From contig JACCYR010000453.1 of NCBI GenBank assembly GCA_013696385.1, forward strand, positions 1 through 9,622: a stretch of 9,622 nt of DNA, written 5' to 3'. The notes beneath the pieces are model-generated. The model ran no database searches, was not told the DNA's origin, and was given only the letters and a program-made list of their open reading frames with translations. The position numbers and the translations under genes are program-made. Source of the DNA: Acidobacteriota bacterium (GTDB lineage: Bacteria; Acidobacteriota; Blastocatellia; Pyrinomonadales; Pyrinomonadaceae). Below, one piece after another: positions 1-8,700 of the stretch (its first letter is position 1; every line of letters starts with the position of its first letter).

Positions 1-27
1 CTAATCTTTCACCGTAAGCACTATACG

Positions 28-3000
28 ATGTTCAAACTCCAACGCTTAGAAATCACCGGCTTTAAATCCTTTGCCGATTACACCGAAATTATTTTCACAG
101 GCAGCGGAATTACGGCTGTCGTCGGACCAAACGGTTGCGGCAAAAGTAATGTTGCTGACTGTATCGCTTGGGTTTTAGGCGAGCAACGCGCCAAATCTCT
201 GCGCGGCGAAGAGATGAAAGATGTCGTCTTTCAAGGCACAAAAAGACGCAAGCCGAGCGGAATGGCGGAAGTTATTTTGCATCTTGTCCGCGACGATGAA
301 ACACTTTTTGAAACTGATGAAGACGAACTCAGCGACATTGATGAAACATTAAGCGAGATTGATGAAAACGCGATTAATGTGGATGAAATCGAAGCACAAA
401 ACACTGAACTTGAAACGCAAGAATTGCAACCCGAAAACTTGGAACTTGGAACTTGGGACTTGGAACTTGAAACCGCAAAAGCCGCGCAGGTTGGTTCGAT
501 TCAAACTATTCAAACTAAAATAAAAACTAAGCGGCATTGGAAACCGCGCAGTTTCGCGCTTGAATTTGCGCCCGGCGAAGCCGTTTCCGTTACGCGCCGC
601 CTTTATCTTTCGGGCGAAAGCGAATATCAACTCAACGGAAAAACATGCCGCCTCCGTGATATTCAAGATTTGTTTGCCGGAACAGGACTTTCGGGAGCGC
701 ATTATGCTCTTGTCGAGCAAGGAAAAATCGGGCAGATTTTGTCTTCAAAACCAAGCGACCGGCGAAATTTAATCGAAGAAGCCGCCGGAATTTCCAAATT
801 TCGCACGCGCCAACGCGCCGCCGAAACGCGGCTTGAATCAGCCAAAATAAATCTGAGCCGTATTTCCGACATCGTTTCTGAAATTGATAAACAGGCAAAT
901 GCGCTTCGTCGGCAAGCCGCCAAAACTCGGCGTTATAAAATTTTGCGCGAAGAATTCCGCGCCACTTTGCGCCAAACTTTTTCCGCCGAAGGCAAACATT
1001 TATCGGAATTAGTTGACGAATTGGAAACAAAACTTACTAAAGCCGTAAAAATCGAGCGCGAGATTTTTGCAAATGTCGCCGAAAAAGACGCAGCCTTCCG
1101 CCAAGCGACAAACAAAGCGCGTGAAGCGGAAGAAAATTTGTCGCACCTTCGCGCCGCGCATTCGGAAAACGCCTTGCAGCGCGATAGAAATTTGCGCGAA
1201 CAGCGTTATCAGCAAGAGCAGTTCGCCAACTTGAATGTGCGTTCTGCAACCTTGAAAGACGAAATTGAAGCTAATAACGGGCGGCTTAAACTTTTCAAAT
1301 CGGAAATTGAACGGCTCAAAAACGACGAGCAAAAAGAACGCGCCGAAGCCGAAAAAGCTGAAACTTCCCTACGCGAAGCCGAAAGTAAATATCAGGCAAA
1401 GGTCAAAGACTTGCGCGAAACAGAAACCGAACTCGAAACGGAACGCGCCAATTTGATGGCGCATACATCGGCGGTTGAGCGATTTGCGGAAATCGAACGC
1501 CAACTCGAAAACACACTTGAGCGTTTGAAAGAACGGCTCGAAGGTTTAAAACGCGAAGGAATACGCGCCGCAGAAACTCACGCCGAACACGCCAAAGAAG
1601 CGAAAAAACTTGAAAAAAATCTAGGCACGGAGCGCGAAAAATTATCAAAATTACAAACTGAAAAACAAGAACTTTTAATCGAATCAGGCGAAACGCGAAC
1701 AGTTTTGCAAAGTGTCGAAAAGGTATTAAAAGATTTGCGCGAAGAATTTTCCCGAACAAAACATCGGCTTGAAACCTTGCAGGAACTCGAAGAAAAACGG
1801 ACAATTTACGCGCCGACGGTGCAGAAACTTTTTGCCGAACAAGCAAAAATCGGCGTGAGGTTTTTGGGAACTTTGGCGGATAAACTTAATGTTGACGAAA
1901 AAGCGGAAAAGGCGGTTGAAAATCTTTTCGGCAGCTTTTTGCAGACGATTTTGGTTGAATCGGAAGAAGACGCGCGGAAAACAATTCGCTTTTTGAATGA
2001 AAATAATCTTGGGCGAATTTCAATTTTGGTTTTATCTCCCGTAAAGGCGCAAAGACGCAAAGGCGCAGAGATAGAAGGCAAAAGTGGAATCAAAGACCAA
2101 AAACCAAAGACCAAAGACCGAAAACCGAAAACCGAAGGTTTTTTAGGCATTTCAGATGAGATTGCCGAAATTCTGATGGAAGTTTTTCCGCGTGAAATGT
2201 CAGCCCAGATTGTTGGAAATCTTGACGAAATAAAAGCTGAAACCGATGAAATTTTTGCGACTTTTGATGGCGATTTGAATTTTGGCGGAAAACTTTTCGT
2301 TAGCGGAAAATCGAACGCTAATGAGAAAAATACTTCGCTTTTGGCGTTCAAGCGCGAACTGCGCGAACTCAAAACAAACAGCGAAAAGTTTGGCAAAGAA
2401 ATCGAAAAAGCCGGAAAAGAAACCGAAAAAGTGCGTTTGAGTTTGGTTGAAAAAGAAAATGAAATCGTAGATCTGCAATCGTTAATTGTAAAAGTCGAGC
2501 GCGAATTATTGAGTTTGGAGATTCAGGAAAAATCAATCAAACAGGAGTTGGAACGCGCTGAACGTCATAGAAAAGTTGTCGGCGAAGAAACAAATCAAAT
2601 CGAAACGGAACTTACGGAAATTCAGGAAAAGCAAAATGAAGCAAAATCAAACGCAAACAAGGCGGAAAAAGCACAAAGTGTTTCGGCGGAAAAACTTGCG
2701 GGCATCACCCAAAAATTAAACGAAGCGCGAACAAAAATTGAAGCTGAAAATACTATTTTAAATGAGAAAAGAACTTTGGCGGCAACCTCAAACGAGCGTC
2801 GGCGTTCGGCGCAAGTTGCTTTGCGGCGCGTCGAAAATGAGTTAAAGGAACTCGAATTGCGCCTTGCAAAACAGAATCTGGAAATCTTGGAAACAGAAGA
2901 CAAACAAAAGAATCTAACCAAATCAATCGCCGAAATCGAACGTAAAGCTGCAGAAGCCGAAAACGAGCAAAGATTTGAGCAAGACGAACTCACGACGGCA

Positions 3001-3870
3001 GCCGCGCATCTAAAACTTGCGCGTCAGCAGGCTGATGCGATGAGTTTGAAACTTGCGGAGTTGAATAAAAAATCTGCCGAAGCGCGAAATGAACGTGCCA
3101 CATTTGAAATCAGACAAGCTGAAACGGTAACGCGGGTAAGGAATTTAAACGAGAAATGTTTGCAGGATTTGAATTTGTCTTTGGTTGAATTAGTTGAAAA
3201 CACGGAAACCGCGAGCGATTTTGATTTTGCGAAAGCGCGAAACAGAGTTGATGATTTGCGCGATAAACTTGAAAATTTCGGCGCGATAAATATGTTGGCG
3301 TTGGAAGAATTGGCGGAAACCGAAGAACGGTTTTTGTTTTTGACTTCGCAGCGTCAAGACATTATTGACAGCATCAACGCGGCGGAAGAAGCGTTGCGCG
3401 AGATTAAGGAGCGTTCACGCGAAAGATTTCAGGATGCGTTTGCAAAAATTAACTGCAATTTTACCGAGCTTTTTGGGGAACTTTTCGGCGGCGGCAAAGG
3501 CGAAATGACTTTGCTTGAATCAGAAGACATTCTCGAAGCCGGAATTGAAATCGTCGCCCAGCCGCCGGGCAAACGTCTGCAAAATATCCTGCTTTTGTCG
3601 GGTGGCGAAAAAGCGATGGCGGCAATCGCGCTGGTTTTGGCAATCTTTAAATATCGTCCCGCGCCGTTTTGCCTTTTGGACGAAGTTGACGCTCCATTGG
3701 ACGATGCAAATGTCGGACGGTTTGTTAAAAAAGTAGAGGAAATGTCTGAAAAGACGCAGTTTATTGTCATCACGCACAACAAACGGACAATGGAAGCGGC
3801 ACGTGCGCTTTACGGCGTTACGATGCAGGAAGCCGGAATTTCGAAGGTCGTTTCGGTCAGGTTTGAATAG
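28..3870 (+). CDS. smc: Chromosome segregation protein SMC (condensin ATPase), left-arm copy
   Basis: SMC is the core ATPase of bacterial condensin. It dimerises through its hinge, binds ScpA/ScpB, and organises and segregates the chromosome on the nucleoid. This 1280-residue protein shows the full order: N-terminal head with Walker A GPNGCGKS (33-40), Q-loop VLGEQ (49-53) and the conserved EEAAGISKF region (250-258); first coiled coil about 255-590; hinge about 592-770; second coiled coil about 772-1080; C-terminal head from GAINMLALEE (1085) with signature LSGGEK (1190-1195), Walker B FCLLDE (1214-1219, catalytic Glu 1219), D-loop VDAPLDD and ITHN (His 1250). It is longer than the usual 1150-1200 residues because of an acidic insertion at about 91-170 and a lysine-rich hinge insertion at about 673-703, both repeat-bearing. 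The ATG gives the family's typical start (MFKLQRLEITGFKSF); no strong Shine-Dalgarno is visible in the 27 upstream bases. The scpA and scpB partners are not in the window. Confidence 0.97.
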   Translation: MFKLQRLEITGFKSFADYTEIIFTGSGITAVVGPNGCGKSNVADCIAWVLGEQRAKSLRGEEMKDVVFQGTKRRKPSGMAEVILHLVRDDETLFETDEDELSDIDETLSEIDENAINVDEIEAQNTELETQELQPENLELGTWDLELETAKAAQVGSIQTIQTKIKTKRHWKPRSFALEFAPGEAVSVTRRLYLSGESEYQLNGKTCRLRDIQDLFAGTGLSGAHYALVEQGKIGQILSSKPSDRRNLIEEAAGISKFRTRQRAAETRLESAKINLSRISDIVSEIDKQANALRRQAAKTRRYKILREEFRATLRQTFSAEGKHLSELVDELETKLTKAVKIEREIFANVAEKDAAFRQATNKAREAEENLSHLRAAHSENALQRDRNLREQRYQQEQFANLNVRSATLKDEIEANNGRLKLFKSEIERLKNDEQKERAEAEKAETSLREAESKYQAKVKDLRETETELETERANLMAHTSAVERFAEIERQLENTLERLKERLEGLKREGIRAAETHAEHAKEAKKLEKNLGTEREKLSKLQTEKQELLIESGETRTVLQSVEKVLKDLREEFSRTKHRLETLQELEEKRTIYAPTVQKLFAEQAKIGVRFLGTLADKLNVDEKAEKAVENLFGSFLQTILVESEEDARKTIRFLNENNLGRISILVLSPVKAQRRKGAEIEGKSGIKDQKPKTKDRKPKTEGFLGISDEIAEILMEVFPREMSAQIVGNLDEIKAETDEIFATFDGDLNFGGKLFVSGKSNANEKNTSLLAFKRELRELKTNSEKFGKEIEKAGKETEKVRLSLVEKENEIVDLQSLIVKVERELLSLEIQEKSIKQELERAERHRKVVGEETNQIETELTEIQEKQNEAKSNANKAEKAQSVSAEKLAGITQKLNEARTKIEAENTILNEKRTLAATSNERRRSAQVALRRVENELKELELRLAKQNLEILETEDKQKNLTKSIAEIERKAAEAENEQRFEQDELTTAAAHLKLARQQADAMSLKLAELNKKSAEARNERATFEIRQAETVTRVRNLNEKCLQDLNLSLVELVENTETASDFDFAKARNRVDDLRDKLENFGAINMLALEELAETEERFLFLTSQRQDIIDSINAAEEALREIKERSRERFQDAFAKINCNFTELFGELFGGGKGEMTLLESEDILEAGIEIVAQPPGKRLQNILLLSGGEKAMAAIALVLAIFKYRPAPFCLLDEVDAPLDDANVGRFVKKVEEMSEKTQFIVITHNKRTMEAARALYGVTMQEAGISKVVSVRFE
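310..372 (+). repeat. Imperfect 21-base repeats encoding acidic heptapeptides in the SMC head insertion
   Basis: Bases 331-351 and 352-372 are similar 21-base units, both of the form AGCGA-ATTGATGAAA. They encode SDIDETL and SEIDENA (residues 102-115). The preceding 21 bases encode the similar acidic ETDEDEL, though their DNA resemblance is weaker. The block lies just after the AEVILHLVRDD strand of the N-terminal head, where ordinary SMC proteins pass quickly to the VTRRLYLSGESEY strand. The same block is mirrored at 9251-9313. Confidence 0.6.
436..473 (+). repeat. 7-base tandem repeat (AACTTGG)n within smc, head insertion
   Basis: Five consecutive units at 436-442, 443-449, 450-456, 457-463 and 464-470, plus a partial AAC. 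Units 1-3 are AACTTGG, unit 4 is GACTTGG and unit 5 AACTTGA. Three 7-base units make 21 bases, so the protein shows a 7-residue period: NLELGTW then DLELETA (residues 137-150). Related but decayed sequence (GAACTTGAAAC) lies upstream around 406-416. Nothing in the SMC fold requires this segment. Confidence 0.9.
2043..2070 (+). repeat. 8-base tandem repeat (AAAGGCGC)n within smc, hinge insertion
   Basis: Three full units: AAAGGCGC (2043-2050), AAAGACGC (2051-2058) and AAAGGCGC (2059-2066), then a partial AGAG. It encodes the basic stretch KAQRRKGAE (673-681), placed right after GRISILVLSPV. That corresponds to the end of the first hinge half, where other bacterial SMCs have a GRATFLPL-like motif. 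Arrays of this general sequence type occur as interspersed short repeats in several bacterial groups, including cyanobacteria; that comparison is from memory. Confidence 0.85.
2091..2132 (+). repeat. 7-base tandem repeat (CAAAGAC/CGAAAAC)n within smc, hinge insertion
   Basis: Six consecutive heptamers: CAAAGAC, CAAAAAC, CAAAGAC, CAAAGAC, CGAAAAC, CGAAAAC, followed by a degenerate CGAAGGT. The protein repeats with a 7-residue period, KDQKPKT then KDRKPKT (689-702), giving a positively charged, proline-containing linker. The hinge fold resumes at GFLGISDEIAE (704-714). The array is 20 bases downstream of the 8-base repeat, so together they form one inserted segment. Confidence 0.92.
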
Positions 3871-3888
3871 ATTTTCGGTAGATAAAAG

Positions 3889-4740
3889 ATGAAAAATTTA
3901 AGATTTACAGTTCTATTTTTGATAACAACTTTGGCATTGACAGGTTCATTTTTTGCTCAAACAAAAAAGCGCAATTCTAGAAAACAAACTCCAAAACCAA
4001 GCGCGACCATCCAACCGAAACAGAAAGAAACTCAGTCTGATGTAATTTCTACACCGAAAACTTCGGGCAAAAAAAACGAGCGTCCGACAGACGAAAACGC
4101 GAAAAACAATTCACTTTTGCCTAAGTCGACGGAAAATCCGCCGGTTTATTTTTACGAATTCTCGCATCCTAATTTTCTGGTTTCACAAGTATTTATCGAA
4201 CACGACGAAAATGGGAAAGGCAAAATTACGTTTCTGAAAAAAGATTTTAGCGAAGCAGTTTCCGACCCGATTCAACTTTCGGCGGCAATTCTGGAAAAAT
4301 TAAAAACTCTTTTTAAGACGCTAAATTTTCTCGAATCCGTTGAAGTCTATCAATCTGCCGAAAGAAATTATGCCCATCTCGGCACAATGAAAATCAAGCT
4401 AAAAAAAGACGGGCGCGAAAGAACCGCCGCATTTAACTGGACGGAAAATAAAGAGGCAAAGGATTTGGCAGACGAATACCGAAAAATCAGCAATCAATAT
4501 ATTTGGATGTTTGATGTTGGCGTGGCGCGTGAAAATCAGCCGTTGGAATCGCCGCACCTGATGGACGTGCTTGACGCGCTCATCAGACGTAATGAAATTT
4601 CCGATTCAGAGCAGATGATTCCTTTTTTGAAAGAATTGAGCGACGATGAACGTATTCCGCTGATTGCGCGAAATCACGCCACCAAATTGATACAGCAAAT
4701 CGAAAAACAAGCGGCAAAAAGGCAAGACGACAAAAAGTGA
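3889..4740 (+). CDS. Predicted exported protein of unknown function, left-arm copy
   Basis: I do not recognise a named family. The 283-residue protein begins with a likely Sec signal peptide: basic MKNLR, hydrophobic core about 6-18, and a possible cleavage after FFA at residue 23. A low-complexity linker rich in Lys, Thr, Pro, Ser and Asn follows to about residue 82. A mixed alpha/beta domain runs from YFYEFSHPNFLVSQVFIEH to about residue 190. The C-terminal third (about 205-275) looks helical (LMDVLDALIRRNE, MIPFLKELSDDE, LIARNHATKLIQQIEKQ) and resembles HEAT-type helical pairs, though this is weak. The tail is highly charged. There is no lipobox cysteine and no second membrane segment, so a periplasmic or secreted location is inferred. 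It starts 18 bases after the smc stop, so it may be co-transcribed, but no functional link to SMC is evident. GGTAGA at 3877-3882 is a weak candidate ribosome binding site, 6 bases before the ATG. Confidence 0.85.
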   Translation: MKNLRFTVLFLITTLALTGSFFAQTKKRNSRKQTPKPSATIQPKQKETQSDVISTPKTSGKKNERPTDENAKNNSLLPKSTENPPVYFYEFSHPNFLVSQVFIEHDENGKGKITFLKKDFSEAVSDPIQLSAAILEKLKTLFKTLNFLESVEVYQSAERNYAHLGTMKIKLKKDGRERTAAFNWTENKEAKDLADEYRKISNQYIWMFDVGVARENQPLESPHLMDVLDALIRRNEISDSEQMIPFLKELSDDERIPLIARNHATKLIQQIEKQAAKRQDDKK

Positions 4741-4882
4741 CGCTTGATGCCGTTATTGTCTTGTTTCTGCCTGAAACATAAATAAAAAGAAAAAAGTTGG
4801 AGTCAGATAAATTTATCTGACTCCAACTTTTTTCTTTTTATTTATGTTTCAGGCAGAAACAAGACAATAACGGCATCAAGCG
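4741..4882. other. Palindromic gap between the two mirrored stop codons
   Basis: These 142 bases separate the two TGA stops of the mirrored exported-protein gene and are fully self-complementary because they straddle the mirror axis. The only element that stands out is the hairpin at 4790-4833. The flanks (4741-4789 and their mirror) show no open frame, RNA gene or promoter that I can support. Only the left half is likely to be genuine sequence beyond the hairpin. Confidence 0.8.
4790..4833. terminator. Rho-independent terminator-like hairpin at the mirror axis
   Basis: A 13-base stem GTTGGAGTCAGAT (4796-4808) pairs with ATCTGACTCCAAC (4815-4827) around AAATTT. It is preceded by AAAAAA and followed by TTTTTTCTTTTT, the layout of an intrinsic terminator that could work in both directions. 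It begins about 50 bases after the stop of the exported-protein gene, a sensible place to end the smc operon. Because the whole window is a palindrome, the symmetry of the hairpin is not independent evidence. Still, a real terminator here would explain why a polymerase or assembler turned back at this point. Confidence 0.6.
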
Positions 4883-5734
4883 TCACTTTTTGTCGTCTTG
4901 CCTTTTTGCCGCTTGTTTTTCGATTTGCTGTATCAATTTGGTGGCGTGATTTCGCGCAATCAGCGGAATACGTTCATCGTCGCTCAATTCTTTCAAAAAA
5001 GGAATCATCTGCTCTGAATCGGAAATTTCATTACGTCTGATGAGCGCGTCAAGCACGTCCATCAGGTGCGGCGATTCCAACGGCTGATTTTCACGCGCCA
5101 CGCCAACATCAAACATCCAAATATATTGATTGCTGATTTTTCGGTATTCGTCTGCCAAATCCTTTGCCTCTTTATTTTCCGTCCAGTTAAATGCGGCGGT
5201 TCTTTCGCGCCCGTCTTTTTTTAGCTTGATTTTCATTGTGCCGAGATGGGCATAATTTCTTTCGGCAGATTGATAGACTTCAACGGATTCGAGAAAATTT
5301 AGCGTCTTAAAAAGAGTTTTTAATTTTTCCAGAATTGCCGCCGAAAGTTGAATCGGGTCGGAAACTGCTTCGCTAAAATCTTTTTTCAGAAACGTAATTT
5401 TGCCTTTCCCATTTTCGTCGTGTTCGATAAATACTTGTGAAACCAGAAAATTAGGATGCGAGAATTCGTAAAAATAAACCGGCGGATTTTCCGTCGACTT
5501 AGGCAAAAGTGAATTGTTTTTCGCGTTTTCGTCTGTCGGACGCTCGTTTTTTTTGCCCGAAGTTTTCGGTGTAGAAATTACATCAGACTGAGTTTCTTTC
5601 TGTTTCGGTTGGATGGTCGCGCTTGGTTTTGGAGTTTGTTTTCTAGAATTGCGCTTTTTTGTTTGAGCAAAAAATGAACCTGTCAATGCCAAAGTTGTTA
5701 TCAAAAATAGAACTGTAAATCTTAAATTTTTCAT
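4883..5734 (-). CDS. Predicted exported protein of unknown function, mirror copy
   Basis: This is the exact reverse-complement copy of the gene at 3889-4740 and encodes the identical 283-residue protein with its signal peptide. It faces the first copy tail to tail across the 142-base palindromic gap. Because silent positions and flanks are also identical, it is best read as the same locus seen twice. Confidence 0.8.
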   Translation of the reverse strand: MKNLRFTVLFLITTLALTGSFFAQTKKRNSRKQTPKPSATIQPKQKETQSDVISTPKTSGKKNERPTDENAKNNSLLPKSTENPPVYFYEFSHPNFLVSQVFIEHDENGKGKITFLKKDFSEAVSDPIQLSAAILEKLKTLFKTLNFLESVEVYQSAERNYAHLGTMKIKLKKDGRERTAAFNWTENKEAKDLADEYRKISNQYIWMFDVGVARENQPLESPHLMDVLDALIRRNEISDSEQMIPFLKELSDDERIPLIARNHATKLIQQIEKQAAKRQDDKK

Positions 5735-5752
5735 CTTTTATCTACCGAAAAT

Positions 5753-8700
5753 CTATTCAAACCTGACCGAAACGACCTTCGAAATTCCGGCTTCCTGCAT
5801 CGTAACGCCGTAAAGCGCACGTGCCGCTTCCATTGTCCGTTTGTTGTGCGTGATGACAATAAACTGCGTCTTTTCAGACATTTCCTCTACTTTTTTAACA
5901 AACCGTCCGACATTTGCATCGTCCAATGGAGCGTCAACTTCGTCCAAAAGGCAAAACGGCGCGGGACGATATTTAAAGATTGCCAAAACCAGCGCGATTG
6001 CCGCCATCGCTTTTTCGCCACCCGACAAAAGCAGGATATTTTGCAGACGTTTGCCCGGCGGCTGGGCGACGATTTCAATTCCGGCTTCGAGAATGTCTTC
6101 TGATTCAAGCAAAGTCATTTCGCCTTTGCCGCCGCCGAAAAGTTCCCCAAAAAGCTCGGTAAAATTGCAGTTAATTTTTGCAAACGCATCCTGAAATCTT
6201 TCGCGTGAACGCTCCTTAATCTCGCGCAACGCTTCTTCCGCCGCGTTGATGCTGTCAATAATGTCTTGACGCTGCGAAGTCAAAAACAAAAACCGTTCTT
6301 CGGTTTCCGCCAATTCTTCCAACGCCAACATATTTATCGCGCCGAAATTTTCAAGTTTATCGCGCAAATCATCAACTCTGTTTCGCGCTTTCGCAAAATC
6401 AAAATCGCTCGCGGTTTCCGTGTTTTCAACTAATTCAACCAAAGACAAATTCAAATCCTGCAAACATTTCTCGTTTAAATTCCTTACCCGCGTTACCGTT
6501 TCAGCTTGTCTGATTTCAAATGTGGCACGTTCATTTCGCGCTTCGGCAGATTTTTTATTCAACTCCGCAAGTTTCAAACTCATCGCATCAGCCTGCTGAC
6601 GCGCAAGTTTTAGATGCGCGGCTGCCGTCGTGAGTTCGTCTTGCTCAAATCTTTGCTCGTTTTCGGCTTCTGCAGCTTTACGTTCGATTTCGGCGATTGA
6701 TTTGGTTAGATTCTTTTGTTTGTCTTCTGTTTCCAAGATTTCCAGATTCTGTTTTGCAAGGCGCAATTCGAGTTCCTTTAACTCATTTTCGACGCGCCGC
6801 AAAGCAACTTGCGCCGAACGCCGACGCTCGTTTGAGGTTGCCGCCAAAGTTCTTTTCTCATTTAAAATAGTATTTTCAGCTTCAATTTTTGTTCGCGCTT
6901 CGTTTAATTTTTGGGTGATGCCCGCAAGTTTTTCCGCCGAAACACTTTGTGCTTTTTCCGCCTTGTTTGCGTTTGATTTTGCTTCATTTTGCTTTTCCTG
7001 AATTTCCGTAAGTTCCGTTTCGATTTGATTTGTTTCTTCGCCGACAACTTTTCTATGACGTTCAGCGCGTTCCAACTCCTGTTTGATTGATTTTTCCTGA
7101 ATCTCCAAACTCAATAATTCGCGCTCGACTTTTACAATTAACGATTGCAGATCTACGATTTCATTTTCTTTTTCAACCAAACTCAAACGCACTTTTTCGG
7201 TTTCTTTTCCGGCTTTTTCGATTTCTTTGCCAAACTTTTCGCTGTTTGTTTTGAGTTCGCGCAGTTCGCGCTTGAACGCCAAAAGCGAAGTATTTTTCTC
7301 ATTAGCGTTCGATTTTCCGCTAACGAAAAGTTTTCCGCCAAAATTCAAATCGCCATCAAAAGTCGCAAAAATTTCATCGGTTTCAGCTTTTATTTCGTCA
7401 AGATTTCCAACAATCTGGGCTGACATTTCACGCGGAAAAACTTCCATCAGAATTTCGGCAATCTCATCTGAAATGCCTAAAAAACCTTCGGTTTTCGGTT
7501 TTCGGTCTTTGGTCTTTGGTTTTTGGTCTTTGATTCCACTTTTGCCTTCTATCTCTGCGCCTTTGCGTCTTTGCGCCTTTACGGGAGATAAAACCAAAAT
7601 TGAAATTCGCCCAAGATTATTTTCATTCAAAAAGCGAATTGTTTTCCGCGCGTCTTCTTCCGATTCAACCAAAATCGTCTGCAAAAAGCTGCCGAAAAGA
7701 TTTTCAACCGCCTTTTCCGCTTTTTCGTCAACATTAAGTTTATCCGCCAAAGTTCCCAAAAACCTCACGCCGATTTTTGCTTGTTCGGCAAAAAGTTTCT
7801 GCACCGTCGGCGCGTAAATTGTCCGTTTTTCTTCGAGTTCCTGCAAGGTTTCAAGCCGATGTTTTGTTCGGGAAAATTCTTCGCGCAAATCTTTTAATAC
7901 CTTTTCGACACTTTGCAAAACTGTTCGCGTTTCGCCTGATTCGATTAAAAGTTCTTGTTTTTCAGTTTGTAATTTTGATAATTTTTCGCGCTCCGTGCCT
8001 AGATTTTTTTCAAGTTTTTTCGCTTCTTTGGCGTGTTCGGCGTGAGTTTCTGCGGCGCGTATTCCTTCGCGTTTTAAACCTTCGAGCCGTTCTTTCAAAC
8101 GCTCAAGTGTGTTTTCGAGTTGGCGTTCGATTTCCGCAAATCGCTCAACCGCCGATGTATGCGCCATCAAATTGGCGCGTTCCGTTTCGAGTTCGGTTTC
8201 TGTTTCGCGCAAGTCTTTGACCTTTGCCTGATATTTACTTTCGGCTTCGCGTAGGGAAGTTTCAGCTTTTTCGGCTTCGGCGCGTTCTTTTTGCTCGTCG
8301 TTTTTGAGCCGTTCAATTTCCGATTTGAAAAGTTTAAGCCGCCCGTTATTAGCTTCAATTTCGTCTTTCAAGGTTGCAGAACGCACATTCAAGTTGGCGA
8401 ACTGCTCTTGCTGATAACGCTGTTCGCGCAAATTTCTATCGCGCTGCAAGGCGTTTTCCGAATGCGCGGCGCGAAGGTGCGACAAATTTTCTTCCGCTTC
8501 ACGCGCTTTGTTTGTCGCTTGGCGGAAGGCTGCGTCTTTTTCGGCGACATTTGCAAAAATCTCGCGCTCGATTTTTACGGCTTTAGTAAGTTTTGTTTCC
8601 AATTCGTCAACTAATTCCGATAAATGTTTGCCTTCGGCGGAAAAAGTTTGGCGCAAAGTGGCGCGGAATTCTTCGCGCAAAATTTTATAACGCCGAGTTT

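Noticed and set aside
1..27. smc promoter or ribosome binding site in the leader
   Set aside because: Only 27 bases are present and they hold no clear AGGAGG or -10/-35 pair. GTAAG at 14-18 is too weak to call.
2043..2132. CRISPR array
   Set aside because: The units are 7-8 bases, directly tandem, and have no spacers or cas genes nearby.
1806..2396. Long open frames antisense to smc, such as 196 codons on the minus strand here and 147 codons at 1403-1846
   Set aside because: They are shadows of smc. Its GAA/AAA-rich codons read as TTC/TTT on the other strand, leaving few stops. The products are low-complexity Phe/Ser/Arg-rich with no recognisable domain.
4741..4882. Small RNA or origin in the palindromic gap
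   Set aside because: Strong self-complementarity here follows automatically from the mirror axis, so it cannot be used as evidence for a structured RNA or replication element.
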